This document shows, piece after piece, positions 27,530-35,161 of a DNA stretch of 42,673 bases. The DNA is taken from NCBI GenBank assembly GCA_937997635.1, contig CALLFA010000028.1:1-42673 (forward strand). Reading direction: 5' to 3'. Below the pieces are notes generated by a model that was not told the DNA's origin, did not search any database, and saw nothing but the letters and a program-made list of their open reading frames with translations. The first letter of the stretch is position 1. The number at the start of each line of letters is the position of its first letter. Source of the stretch: an uncultured Saprospiraceae bacterium. Lineage in GTDB: Bacteria; Bacteroidota; Bacteroidia; Chitinophagales; Saprospiraceae. A program made the translations under genes and the position numbers.

Positions 27530-28678
27530 TTACACGCTATAAATCTCTGGATCGAAAGATAATATTCGTCGGATGATTTCATTCTCATCATCTGTCAACG
27601 CCAACAATTCCCCGTACATTTTTCCTTTCGAAACTTTCTGTAACAAGTCCCAAACGGGCCTTTCTTCTGTCCATCGTTTGGTGCCAAATAAAATCATTGG
27701 TGAAATGACATCCATTGAACCATAGTGATTTTGTGTCGCATCTTGAAAAATTTCTTGTGTAGTCCCAGCACTGCCAGGCGCAAAAATAACTCCGTGTTTT
27801 GCAATGGCTAAAAGCCCCTCTTCTCTTACACTATTCGCGAAATATTTTGCAATATGGCTTGCAAATGGTGCTGGAGGTTCATGCCCATACAACCACGTTG
27901 GAATACCAAGACTCATCGACAATTCCTCCTTCCCCTTTTTAATGGGATACTTTTTCATAACTCTCCATGCTCGATGCAACCAGTCTTTATCGTTATACTC
28001 TTTGTTAGCTGGTGCGCCTTTAGGCCTTACTTTTATTTCTTTGATTGCTTTCAATAGTTCTTTTTCTGAACGCCCAGCAAAGTAGGCACCCAGATGAGTT
28101 GCTTCCATTGCACCTGGACCACCACCGCTCACCATTAAATATCCTTCAGAGGTTAGGATTCTTGACAGCCTTGCCACTTTAGCATAAAAAGGATCTCGTC
28201 GTTCCATTCCATGACCTCCCATAATGGCGACTACTTTTTTGCCTTCGATCAATTCATCTATTGCATCAGTAATGCTGTGATCATGGAGTCTTCTTAATAA
28301 ACTGGTTAGGATACTATTAGGCTTGTCTTTTCCTTGGCTCACATATTCTTGATAGACCTTGTAGTCATAGGTTGCCTCATAGCCTTTTTTACCTGAAAGG
28401 GTAAAGCCTTTAAAGAGTTCACTCACAGAATACAGTTTACTTCGATGCACTTCAAAGCAATAATTCTTATTTCTTGGAATAACAAAACCACCTGTCTTAA
28501 CAATATGTCCAGCAGTCTCATTGCTCACTTTACATCCAAAAAAAACACTATCTGCAAAGGTCAACTTTAGCAACTGAGATTCGTGCTTTGATACATCTAA
28601 ATTTTGGATCGCTGCAGGCTCTATGACTTTATCTGTGATCCAGCGTTTGAATTCTTTAAGGTTATCTATTTCTCTCAT
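27530..28678 (-). CDS. LOG-family (lysine decarboxylase-like) Rossmann protein
   Basis: The 382-aa protein contains a LOG-type nucleotide-binding core in its second half: VVAIMGGHGMERRDPFY, YLMVSGGGPGAMEATHLGAYFAG and the catalytic-type motif APGSAGTTQEIFQ, a variant of PGGxGTxxE. LOG enzymes are phosphoribohydrolases of nucleotide 5'-monophosphates. The N-terminal ~130 residues precede the core and make the protein about twice as long as plant LOG; long forms are known in bacteria (PpnN-like), so a role in purine nucleotide breakdown is possible but inferred. It is monocistronic, minus strand, with no clear promoter box. Confidence 0.8.
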   Translation of the reverse strand: MREIDNLKEFKRWITDKVIEPAAIQNLDVSKHESQLLKLTFADSVFFGCKVSNETAGHIVKTGGFVIPRNKNYCFEVHRSKLYSVSELFKGFTLSGKKGYEATYDYKVYQEYVSQGKDKPNSILTSLLRRLHDHSITDAIDELIEGKKVVAIMGGHGMERRDPFYAKVARLSRILTSEGYLMVSGGGPGAMEATHLGAYFAGRSEKELLKAIKEIKVRPKGAPANKEYNDKDWLHRAWRVMKKYPIKKGKEELSMSLGIPTWLYGHEPPAPFASHIAKYFANSVREEGLLAIAKHGVIFAPGSAGTTQEIFQDATQNHYGSMDVISPMILFGTKRWTEERPVWDLLQKVSKGKMYGELLALTDDENEIIRRILSFDPEIYSV

Positions 28679-28720
28679 TACTTAATCTGCCTTTACTTTA
28701 AGGCTATAAATATACAGTTT

Positions 28721-28754
28721 TAAGGGTCTAGGTTCTAAGGGCTAAGTTCTAGCG
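28721..28754. repeat. Degenerate short-repeat tract (ctaagttcta type)
   Basis: Consecutive imperfect units of 'gggtctaggttctaa' and 'gggctaagttctag' lie upstream of the amidohydrolase gene. A similar style of tract occurs downstream of that gene at 30224-30270. Possibly the remnants of an intergenic repeat family. Confidence 0.45.
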
Positions 28755-28788
28755 TATTTTGTGTATTTTACTGCTAAACAAGTATAAC

Positions 28789-30222
28789 ATGAAACACCTA
28801 TTGATGTGCCTTTGTTACTTAATGGCAATATTATTATTTCAAAGTTGTGGACAGGAAAAAGGAGATGTGCTAATTCAAAACATCACGACTATCGATGCCA
28901 TTAATGGGATAAAAGCTAATCAGTCCATTTTAATAAAAGGAAATCGAATTGTCAGTATACATGATTCGAGTAATGGCTTAACTGCGAGTAACATAATTAA
29001 TGGATCTGGAAAATACATGATTCCTGGCTTATGGGATGCACATGTCCATCTCACTTTTGAAGAAGAAGTGGAAGAGCATATGTTTGATTTGTTTATTGCA
29101 AATGGTATAACCAGTATTCGAGATACTGGCGGTCAGATTGATCGCATGGTCAAACTCAAAGAGCAAGCGGAAAGTAAAGTGACCCATCGTCCGAGAGTTA
29201 AAATTGCAGGACCTTTAATCGATGGTTCGCCTAGAGTGTATGATGGTTCTGCTCCAGGAGTACCTGATATTTCCAAGGGAGTTTCCACACCGGAAGAAGC
29301 GAAAACGTATGTAGCAGAATTGGCTGCTGCTGGAGTTGACCTAGTAAAAGCGTATGAAATGTTGACACCAGAATTGTTCGAAGCTGTCGTCAAAGAAGCC
29401 AACAAACACAATCTAAAAGTGACAGGACACATTCCCCTACAGATGACTGTCCACCAAGCATCAGATTTAGGCATGGCCAGTGTCGAACACATGCGCAATC
29501 TAGAAATGTCTATGGTGCCTAATGCAGAAGCCAAGGTTGCAGAGAGAGTAAAAATCGTATCAATGTCACAAGACAGTTTGGGATATGGCCTCAGATCCAG
29601 ATTGCACAACAACTATCGGTTTTCTTCAATAGCAGAGATTGATCCACAAGCAAAATCGAAAGTCCTACATACCTTGAATAAAAATCAGACATGGCAAATT
29701 CCGACCTTAGCATTGATGTTGAGTTCAGAACTACTTCCTTGGTCAGACGAAGAATGGAAACAAACCTTCGATTATTTGCCTGCAAAAACAAAAGCAACCT
29801 GGTTAAGGGATTGTGCGCAAATGGTAGAAGTTCCTGTAAGTGACAATCAAAAATCTTATATGAACTGGGCAAAGGGCATGATCCAAGACCTACAGGATAA
29901 CGACATTCCAATTATGGCTGGAACAGACTGCCCTATTTTCTTTTTGACTCCCGGATTTAGTCTCCACAGAGAACTCCAAAGTTTTGTGGAAGAAGCTGGG
30001 ATGCACCCTCTTGCTGCTTTAAAAACTGCCACCTATAACCCTGCACTTTATTTTAATATGGAAGATGAATTAGGGACTATTGATGCTGGTAAAATTGCAG
30101 ATTTGTTAATACTGGATAAAAATCCTTTAGAAAATATTCGGAATACAAAGGCGATTCATCGTGTGATTAAGGATGGGTATGTGCATGATGGGAATGCGTT
30201 GGAAGGGATGTTGAGGTTGTAG
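28789..30222 (+). CDS. Amidohydrolase family lipoprotein
   Basis: The 477-aa protein starts at ATG 28789 (KHLLMCLCYLMAILLFQSC), giving a lipoprotein signal with the lipidated Cys at residue 20; the frame is open ten codons further upstream but that would spoil the signal peptide. The amidohydrolase fold shows the metal ligands H85 and H87 in LWDAHVHLTF, the lysine stretch DLVKAYEML, KVTGHIPL and SVEHMRNLE histidines, and the GTDCPIFF aspartate. The C-terminal KIADLLILDKNPLENI is typical of imidazolonepropionase-like members. Substrate is unknown; members include cyclic dipeptidases and prolidases. Predicted location is the periplasm or cell surface. Confidence 0.88.
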   Translation: MKHLLMCLCYLMAILLFQSCGQEKGDVLIQNITTIDAINGIKANQSILIKGNRIVSIHDSSNGLTASNIINGSGKYMIPGLWDAHVHLTFEEEVEEHMFDLFIANGITSIRDTGGQIDRMVKLKEQAESKVTHRPRVKIAGPLIDGSPRVYDGSAPGVPDISKGVSTPEEAKTYVAELAAAGVDLVKAYEMLTPELFEAVVKEANKHNLKVTGHIPLQMTVHQASDLGMASVEHMRNLEMSMVPNAEAKVAERVKIVSMSQDSLGYGLRSRLHNNYRFSSIAEIDPQAKSKVLHTLNKNQTWQIPTLALMLSSELLPWSDEEWKQTFDYLPAKTKATWLRDCAQMVEVPVSDNQKSYMNWAKGMIQDLQDNDIPIMAGTDCPIFFLTPGFSLHRELQSFVEEAGMHPLAALKTATYNPALYFNMEDELGTIDAGKIADLLILDKNPLENIRNTKAIHRVIKDGYVHDGNALEGMLRL

Positions 30223-30223
30223 G

Positions 30224-30270
30224 GGCTGTTAGCGGTTAGCTGTTAGCTTTTAGCTTTGGGTGTTAGCTTT
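30224..30270. repeat. Degenerate GTTAGC repeat tract
   Basis: Four to five imperfect copies of GTTAGC(T/G) units (gctgttagcggttagctgttagc, then tttagctttgggtgttagc) fill the start of the gap after the amidohydrolase gene. No coding function seen. Confidence 0.5.
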
Positions 30271-30313
30271 TGAATTCATCTAGTTTCTGACTATATTCAG
30301 TATGACATGATCA

Positions 30314-30790
30314 ATGATATTAAAACAAATTCCAATGATTTCTCCTGACATTAATATTTTATTTGTCGCACTGGCAGCGCTCGTTCCAATGATAATAGGT
30401 GCTATTTATTTTGGACCAATTTTCGGTAAGCAGTGGCTTGATTCGCTTGGGTATACGGAAAGTGATATTCCTGAACCTATAAAAATGCCGGTTGTTTATG
30501 GATTGTCACTCTTTTTGGCTTTCGTACTATCGTATTTTTTAGTGACCGTCAATGAGCATATGCACAAAGGAGTCAATGATGCAGGTGAATTGATACTGAC
30601 AAGTGACCACACTTTTGGGCATGGTGCGTATCATGGACTTTTATTAGGCTTGGTAATTAGTATTCCAGTATTGGTTAGCAATCTTCTTTTCCAAAGAAAT
30701 ACTGGTAAAAATATTTTACTCAATGCCACTTACTGGGTGATAACAATAGCTATTATGGGAGGCATTTTAGATGCCTTTGCCGTAAATTAG
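30314..30790 (+). CDS. DUF1761-family membrane protein
   Basis: The 158-aa protein has four hydrophobic segments (~13-34, 59-81, 107-125, 137-156) and the DUF1761-type motif IGAIYFGPIFGKQWLDSLGY. Function of the family is unknown. The internal histidine-rich loop (TFGHGAYHGLLLG) is a conserved-looking feature. The start could be Met1 (30314) or Met8 (30335); I keep the former. It is followed after four bases by the thioesterase gene, so they are co-transcribed. Confidence 0.75.
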   Translation: MILKQIPMISPDINILFVALAALVPMIIGAIYFGPIFGKQWLDSLGYTESDIPEPIKMPVVYGLSLFLAFVLSYFLVTVNEHMHKGVNDAGELILTSDHTFGHGAYHGLLLGLVISIPVLVSNLLFQRNTGKNILLNATYWVITIAIMGGILDAFAVN

Positions 30791-30794
30791 CAAT

Positions 30795-31223
30795 GTGAAA
30801 ATAACCGATTTAAGCAATTACAATACTCAAATAGAAATTGAAGTATATTGGTCAGATATGGATGCTGCCAGACATGTCAACAATGTAAAATACATGAACT
30901 GGACTGAATCTGCGAGAATCAACTACTTTATCAAAGCTGGCATTTCTATGGCATTTGATGGTTCTCGTACCGGACCGATTGTTGCTTGGCAGGATTGTAA
31001 ATATATTTTCCCTATGACCTTTCCAGATACCGCTCAAATTGGCATACGTGTAACAGAAATTTTGGAAGATAGAATCATCATGGAAGCCGCTATTTTTTCA
31101 AAAAAACACAAGACGTTAGCAGCGCTCAGTAAGCAAGTGCTTATCCCTTATGATTATGGCAAATTTAAGAAAAGTACTATTCCTCATAGTTGGATTGAAG
31201 AAATAGAAAAAATTGAAAAATGA
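30795..31223 (+). CDS. Acyl-CoA thioesterase (4HBT hotdog fold, YbgC/FadM-like)
   Basis: The 142-aa hotdog-fold enzyme hydrolyses acyl-CoA thioesters. It shows the family signature VYWSDMDAARHVNNVKYMNWTESARINYF, in which the Asp of SDMDA is the catalytic position, then PIVAWQDCKYIFPMTFPDT. The start is GTG at 30795, four bases after the preceding TAG; the ATG two bases earlier is out of frame and followed by a stop. Cytoplasmic. Substrate chain length cannot be predicted. Confidence 0.88.
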   Translation: MKITDLSNYNTQIEIEVYWSDMDAARHVNNVKYMNWTESARINYFIKAGISMAFDGSRTGPIVAWQDCKYIFPMTFPDTAQIGIRVTEILEDRIIMEAAIFSKKHKTLAALSKQVLIPYDYGKFKKSTIPHSWIEEIEKIEK

Positions 31224-31261
31224 TTTTTAGTGAAATCGCATAACTACTAAAAGCAAATCCC

Positions 31262-31978
31262 TTACATCTTAGCCCTTATTTCGTCTATAACAGGCTTAAG
31301 AACAGCAGTCCACCGTTCATATCCGCTTGCATTCATGTGCAACATATCTTCTATAAAAATAGACTGATCAGGTACTCCATCGGCAGTCAACATAGTCTCA
31401 GATATATCAACATAATGCATTTGCTTGGATAACATGCACACATTCTTGATTAAGGTGTTGGCTTCTTCGTACTTCGGCCACAAATGCCATCTCGTAGGTG
31501 AAGGCTTCATCGATAAATAGACAATTTCAGTATCTGGAACATGCTTTTTGCACAAGGCCAGAAATTCTACAAACGCATCAAATGTCTCTCTAACGGTATA
31601 AGTCATTGCTAGATCATTCTCTCCACAATACAGAAAAATCTGAGCTGGTTTATATTTGCTCACTATGCGTTCAAAATAGTGATTCACTTCAGGGAGCGTG
31701 GACCCACCAAAACCTCTATTAAGAACTTGGTGTGGAGCTAAATCATCTGTTATGGTGTTCCAAAATCTGACTGAAGAACTCCCGACGAAAAGAGCCATAT
31801 TACTCGGATAACGTCGAGTCATGTCTTGTTTTTCAAAAGCCTTTATTTCTTCTTCAAACCGATCGATATCTAAAACAGGAAGGACGCGCTCTACATCTGC
31901 TCGTTCATTTATCTCCTGTGAAGAACTACAGGAATACATGGTAAAAATCGCAAAAGTCATAAACACTAACTTCTTCAT
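31262..31978 (-). CDS. SGNH/GDSL hydrolase lipoprotein
   Basis: The 238-aa protein starts at ATG 31978 with a lipoprotein signal (KKLVFMTFAIFTMYSC, lipidated Cys17). A TTG 12 codons upstream is open but would precede the signal. All four SGNH blocks are visible: the nucleophile Ser68 in FVGSSSVRFW, Gly91 in NRGFGGST, Asn121 in CGENDLA, and the C-terminal DxxH (EDMLHMNASGY). Such enzymes are esterases or acetyl hydrolases; an envelope glycan or lipid substrate is likely from the predicted location. It is convergent with the thioesterase gene and downstream of the DUF547 lipoprotein gene, 56 bases apart. Confidence 0.87.
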   Translation of the reverse strand: MKKLVFMTFAIFTMYSCSSSQEINERADVERVLPVLDIDRFEEEIKAFEKQDMTRRYPSNMALFVGSSSVRFWNTITDDLAPHQVLNRGFGGSTLPEVNHYFERIVSKYKPAQIFLYCGENDLAMTYTVRETFDAFVEFLALCKKHVPDTEIVYLSMKPSPTRWHLWPKYEEANTLIKNVCMLSKQMHYVDISETMLTADGVPDQSIFIEDMLHMNASGYERWTAVLKPVIDEIRAKM

Positions 31979-32033
31979 ATCGCTATATTTGAAGCAACAA
32001 AGTAAGTGTTTCAATTGACATTTTCAGTTCAAA

Positions 32034-33197
32034 TTATTTGCCATTTAAAGCCCAATCGTAATCAATGTAACTTACAGCAGCATCTGAAGACACTTTTGTA
32101 GAAGAATACTTATTGATGTACTCTTTAATGTCTCCGAAATCTTCAGCATACCATTCAAATATTTTTGAGATGGACATCGAACTTCCAGCTATTTGATTAG
32201 CTGATGAGTTTATGAATGCTTTTGTAATTCTATCCAATTCGCTATTCACATTGCTGCCAGTAAATGCTGTATTAGAAATCGGTGGACAAGATTTTGCAGC
32301 ACAATTTACTGCAAAGTGTATTCTAGCATCTTTAAATCTAGGGCGGATAATCTTGTGCTCTATATCATTCAACGAATAATTCTGACCATCAACAGTAACT
32401 CTTTTCACATCCCAAGGCTTACCACCGTCTAAATCCATGATACTTTTGAGCGGATAATTATCTAAAATCAAATTGATGGTTGCAGCATTATATAGATTCA
32501 TCCAATACGCTAGCTTTTCATTTCTACTCCAATCAGAAGCAGGAGCATTAGAAGTTAAATCAGAGATATAAGCTCCGAGTTTTGTTTGTGAGCTTTTGAA
32601 CCCTTTGTAGTTTACATTGCCATTAGACACGTAGCTTTTAAGTAAGCTGTTAAACGCACCATGGTCCGGCTTTCCTACCACCTCTACTACCTTAGTGGTT
32701 TCAACTGGTTTTTCCGTTTTTTTCTCTACTACTTTTTCTGGTGCTGGTGTCGTTTTAACCTTAGTTTCGACAAGAGCGGGTTTAACACTTTGCGTACTTT
32801 GCGTGGTTTTTGTTTCTACCTGACTTACTCGTGGTTGAGTCTCTGCTTGCTTTTCAATAATTTCGTTTGCATTTACTTTTGGTGTTGGTGTAGGCTTTGT
32901 TTCTTTTGCCACAGTAACACTCTCAGTTGTTGCAAGAGAAGTTGCTGCATCTGCATTCGTGTCAGATGTAACAATCCTTGCAGACGTTTCTGCCTTTTTG
33001 ACCATTTCTGCAATCGTCATTTCAGATGCATTATCCTTAGATGCAGTATCTGTGCCTGGCATAATGGCATCAGCTTTATCTTTCACTGCTTTTCCATCTG
33101 ATAAGACTACGGTGTTGTCTGCCTTAGATGACTTTTCCTCTCCAGCCTGAACGCAAGAGAAAAATGGTAGGAACATAAATATCCAAAGAAATTTCAT
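32034..33197 (-). CDS. DUF547 lipoprotein with long low-complexity linker
   Basis: The 387-aa protein has a signal peptide with a loose lipobox (LPFFSC, Cys15). Residues ~20-175 are a Thr/Lys/Glu/Val/Pro-rich, low-complexity spacer. The C-terminal ~210 residues are a DUF547 domain: GNVNYKGFK, NEKLAYWMNLYNAATINLILDNYP, SLNDIEHKIIRPRFKDARIHFAVNCAAKSCPP, FEWYAEDFG. DUF547 proteins are common in Bacteroidota and have no firmly assigned function, although a papain-like fold has been suggested. The spacer would lift the domain tens of angstroms from the membrane. Confidence 0.85.
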   Translation of the reverse strand: MKFLWIFMFLPFFSCVQAGEEKSSKADNTVVLSDGKAVKDKADAIMPGTDTASKDNASEMTIAEMVKKAETSARIVTSDTNADAATSLATTESVTVAKETKPTPTPKVNANEIIEKQAETQPRVSQVETKTTQSTQSVKPALVETKVKTTPAPEKVVEKKTEKPVETTKVVEVVGKPDHGAFNSLLKSYVSNGNVNYKGFKSSQTKLGAYISDLTSNAPASDWSRNEKLAYWMNLYNAATINLILDNYPLKSIMDLDGGKPWDVKRVTVDGQNYSLNDIEHKIIRPRFKDARIHFAVNCAAKSCPPISNTAFTGSNVNSELDRITKAFINSSANQIAGSSMSISKIFEWYAEDFGDIKEYINKYSSTKVSSDAAVSYIDYDWALNGK

Positions 33198-33269
33198 AAC
33201 CTCTGATTTTTAAAAGTAAACTGTTAAATACTAATTTGGTTGAATCAGTTATCAGGTATTAACGCAGTG

Positions 33270-33746
33270 TTAACTCTCTTCTTCCTCTATTTCAAGAATT
33301 ATTGGTGTCAACATAGGTAGTGTCATCAAAGACTTCTCCTCTTTACTTATCGAAGCAAATCTCATAAACCCTCCAGAAGCTTTTGCTACATGTTCAGCAA
33401 AAGAAACAAAGCTTTCGTATAACTTAAATGCTATATGGTTTTGCAACTTTGGCAAAATAGTATTCAGTTTATTCAAGTGAGTAGTCAAGATATCGGATCT
33501 TTCTTCTGTCGACTCTGGTAATTGCGCAATCAGATTCTTGATGTCATCGTCGAAGCTCTCACCTACAGCAGTATAATATGGCTTTAACTCTTCTGCATAT
33601 GAATATGATCTTATCGTTGTTAATTTAGTTGCCCATTCTATTTCTGCAGTGTCTATATTACTATCTGCGCCAGCTATTAACACAGTTATTTGAGCAATTG
33701 CTTTTAATAATGACTGGTGTTCTTCTTCAGAAATATCTTGAAACAT
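33270..33746 (-). CDS. Small acidic, possibly TerB-like protein
   Basis: The 158-aa protein is acidic and helical with no signal peptide. The N-terminus (LLKAIAQITVLIAGADSNIDTAEIEWATKLTT) resembles the start of a TerB-type tellurite-resistance fold, in which an Asp-x-x-Ile/Val-x-x-x-E loop follows the first helix; the remainder is less clear. I would otherwise call it a conserved hypothetical cytoplasmic protein. A good promoter box lies upstream at 33774-33781. Confidence 0.6.
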   Translation of the reverse strand: MFQDISEEEHQSLLKAIAQITVLIAGADSNIDTAEIEWATKLTTIRSYSYAEELKPYYTAVGESFDDDIKNLIAQLPESTEERSDILTTHLNKLNTILPKLQNHIAFKLYESFVSFAEHVAKASGGFMRFASISKEEKSLMTLPMLTPIILEIEEEES

Positions 33747-33773
33747 TTAGCTTATTATTTTAATTCAATGCCG

Positions 33774-33806
33774 CAAAGGTATTAAAGTGTTTACATTATG
33801 AGCAAG
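33774..33806 (-). promoter_or_regulatory. Bacteroidota promoter for the TerB-like gene
   Basis: On the minus strand the -7 box is TACCTTTG (33774-33781), a perfect TAnnTTTG, with CTTG (33803-33806) 21 bases upstream at the -33 position. It predicts a short leader of about 20 bases before the ATG at 33746. Confidence 0.5.
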
Positions 33807-33858
33807 TTTTATTGCAATAAGCGGAGAACTTATTCATATTAAGATAAAATATCATATG

Positions 33859-33874
33859 TGGCATGATACTTGCA
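33859..33874 (+). promoter_or_regulatory. Sigma-54 (RpoN) type promoter
   Basis: TGGCATGATACTTGCA matches the -24/-12 consensus TGGCACG-N4-TTGCA at all but one fixed base. The essential GG (33860-33861) and GC (33872-33873) are exactly ten bases apart. Predicted transcription start is about 33885. It lies in a 345-bp gap with no gene in the track of either neighbour. Confidence 0.6.
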
Positions 33875-33884
33875 TCTATATAAA

Positions 33885-33951
33885 TACATATGAGTTTTGG
33901 TTATTAAATTGAGTAATGCCCGTAATTTCCATTTACGGGCATAGCTCTTTT
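33885..33951 (+). ncRNA. Putative short sigma-54-driven transcript
   Basis: Between the predicted sigma-54 start (~33885) and the terminator-like hairpin at 33916-33951 there is room only for a ~65-nt RNA. It contains a five-codon frame (ATG at 33890, encoding MSFGY, stop at 33905-33907), which is either a leader peptide or chance. It could be a small RNA, or the attenuated leader of the HTH gene at 34092. This is inference from the two signals. Confidence 0.3.
33916..33951 (+). terminator. Terminator-like hairpin
   Basis: ATGCCCGTAA (33916-33925) pairs perfectly with TTACGGGCAT (33933-33942) across a 7-nt loop (TTTCCAT), followed by a modest T-rich tail (ctctttt). It stands ~30 bases after the predicted sigma-54 transcription start and ~150 bases before the next gene. 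The rest of the gap to 34091 is AT-rich with a near-consensus -7 box (TTAATTTG, 34033-34040). Confidence 0.65.
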
Positions 33952-34091
33952 AAGCCTAGTTTTAAGAATAAAGAACTTCAAAATTTCAAAAATCCGCTAC
34001 TTTTTACCTACAAATACGTGTTTTTTTAGAATTTAATTTGTAAATTAAAGCTGTTACAAACGTTCTTTTCATTTTATAAAACCAATTTCAT

Positions 34092-34361
34092 ATGAATATA
34101 ACTTTCGAAGAGCTTCGTCGCATCAAGCACAGCCTACCAACAGGAAGTATTAGTAAAATTGCTAACATGTTACAAATTGAAGAACAAACGGTACGCAATT
34201 ATTTTGGTGCGAAAAAGTATGAAGACGGCCAAATCGTTGGGCAACACATTCAACCAGGTCCAAACGGCGGGATTGTCTCTCTCGAAAACAACACTATTCT
34301 TGAAGTAGCTAAAAAGATGATCGTTGAATCAAATGCTTCTCAGAGTGTGGAAATGAATTAA
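34092..34361 (+). CDS. Small helix-turn-helix DNA-binding protein
   Basis: The 89-aa protein has an N-terminal helix-turn-helix (EELRRIKHSLPTGSISKIANMLQIEEQTVRNYF, ~6-39), followed by a conserved-looking GQHIQPGPNGGIVSLENNTILEVAK segment and a polar tail. Similar ~90-aa proteins occur in Bacteroidota and are usually annotated as DNA-binding proteins; the target is unknown. It is preceded by a short hairpin and sigma-54 site and followed by an intrinsic terminator, so it is monocistronic. Confidence 0.75.
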   Translation: MNITFEELRRIKHSLPTGSISKIANMLQIEEQTVRNYFGAKKYEDGQIVGQHIQPGPNGGIVSLENNTILEVAKKMIVESNASQSVEMN

Positions 34362-34369
34362 CTCAAAAC

Positions 34370-34402
34370 AAGGAGTGCGATATGCGCTCCTTCTTTTTTT
34401 TT
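34370..34402 (+). terminator. Intrinsic terminator of the HTH gene
   Basis: AAGGAGTGC (34370-34378) pairs with GCGCTCCTT (34384-34392), including one G-U pair, with a 5-nt loop, followed by C and nine T residues. It overlaps the 3' end of the convergent methyltransferase gene by two bases. Confidence 0.85.
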
Positions 34403-35141
34403 ACAGAAAACCTTTTAACAAATCTTGATATCCTTTTGTATGACATCCAGGTGACTCCTCGATGACTAGCTGTGATATGTCCTCACTTTGCTGATGTTTA
34501 GTTTTATATGCAAAGCTTAGCAGTACCCGCTGTATGGATGATTCTTCCGTTTTCTTAATCTGACATTTTTTGAGAATTTGTAATTTATATCCAGAAGCTA
34601 ATTCTGTAAATCTCAATGAATCTACAAATGGCAGTATAATCGAAAATGTGCCTCCTTCCTTTAATAATCGAGTAACAGAAAGCAATAACTCTCCATGCCC
34701 CAATTTTACGGTCTGTCTAAATCCCGAGCTAGCATTCTCAGAAATTGCACCGCCTGAGAAGAATGGAGGATTGCAAATGATGTGATCGTACGTTTTATTG
34801 GAAATTTTTGAGAAGTCTTGTATTGATTGTTGAATGATGTTGATCTTATCATTGGCTTCGATTTGTTCCACATTATGTGTTGCTTCCAAACAAGCTAATT
34901 CGTCAATATCAATCGCATCTATATCCGCCTCACTATTTCTTTTGGCTACTATAATTGCAATTACACCTGTACCTGTACCGATATCAAGTATCGTTTTATC
35001 TGATTCAACATCAACCCAAGTACCAAGAAGAATACCATCTTGGTTCACTTTTATACTATTATCCTTCTGAAGGATGCTGAATGTTTTAAATTTAAATATA
35101 TCTTCCACTTTTTGATCTTTAAGTGATGCAAAAGTAACCAT
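34401..35141 (-). CDS. tRNA1(Val) (adenine-37-N6) methyltransferase (TrmN6/YfiC-like)
   Basis: The 246-aa SAM-dependent methyltransferase resembles YfiC/TrmN6, which makes m6A37 in tRNA-Val. It shows FKFKTFSILQ and IKVNQDGILLGTW at the N-terminus (typical of this family), the SAM-binding ILDIGTGTGV (51-60), the acidic loop DAIDIDELAC and the catalytic NPPF (124-127). I start at ATG 35141, because the frame extending to 35186 would overlap the divergent helicase gene. The start codons of the two divergent genes are only about 20 bases apart. Confidence 0.87.
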   Translation of the reverse strand: MVTFASLKDQKVEDIFKFKTFSILQKDNSIKVNQDGILLGTWVDVESDKTILDIGTGTGVIAIIVAKRNSEADIDAIDIDELACLEATHNVEQIEANDKINIIQQSIQDFSKISNKTYDHIICNPPFFSGGAISENASSGFRQTVKLGHGELLLSVTRLLKEGGTFSIILPFVDSLRFTELASGYKLQILKKCQIKKTEESSIQRVLLSFAYKTKHQQSEDISQLVIEESPGCHTKGYQDLLKGFL

Positions 35142-35161
35142 ATATCCAAAACATTGCCAAA

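Noticed and set aside
32661-33101. A 146-codon Cys/Phe-rich frame antisense to the DUF547 gene
   Set aside because: It arises from reading the low-complexity Lys/Thr/Glu spacer backwards; no family resemblance.
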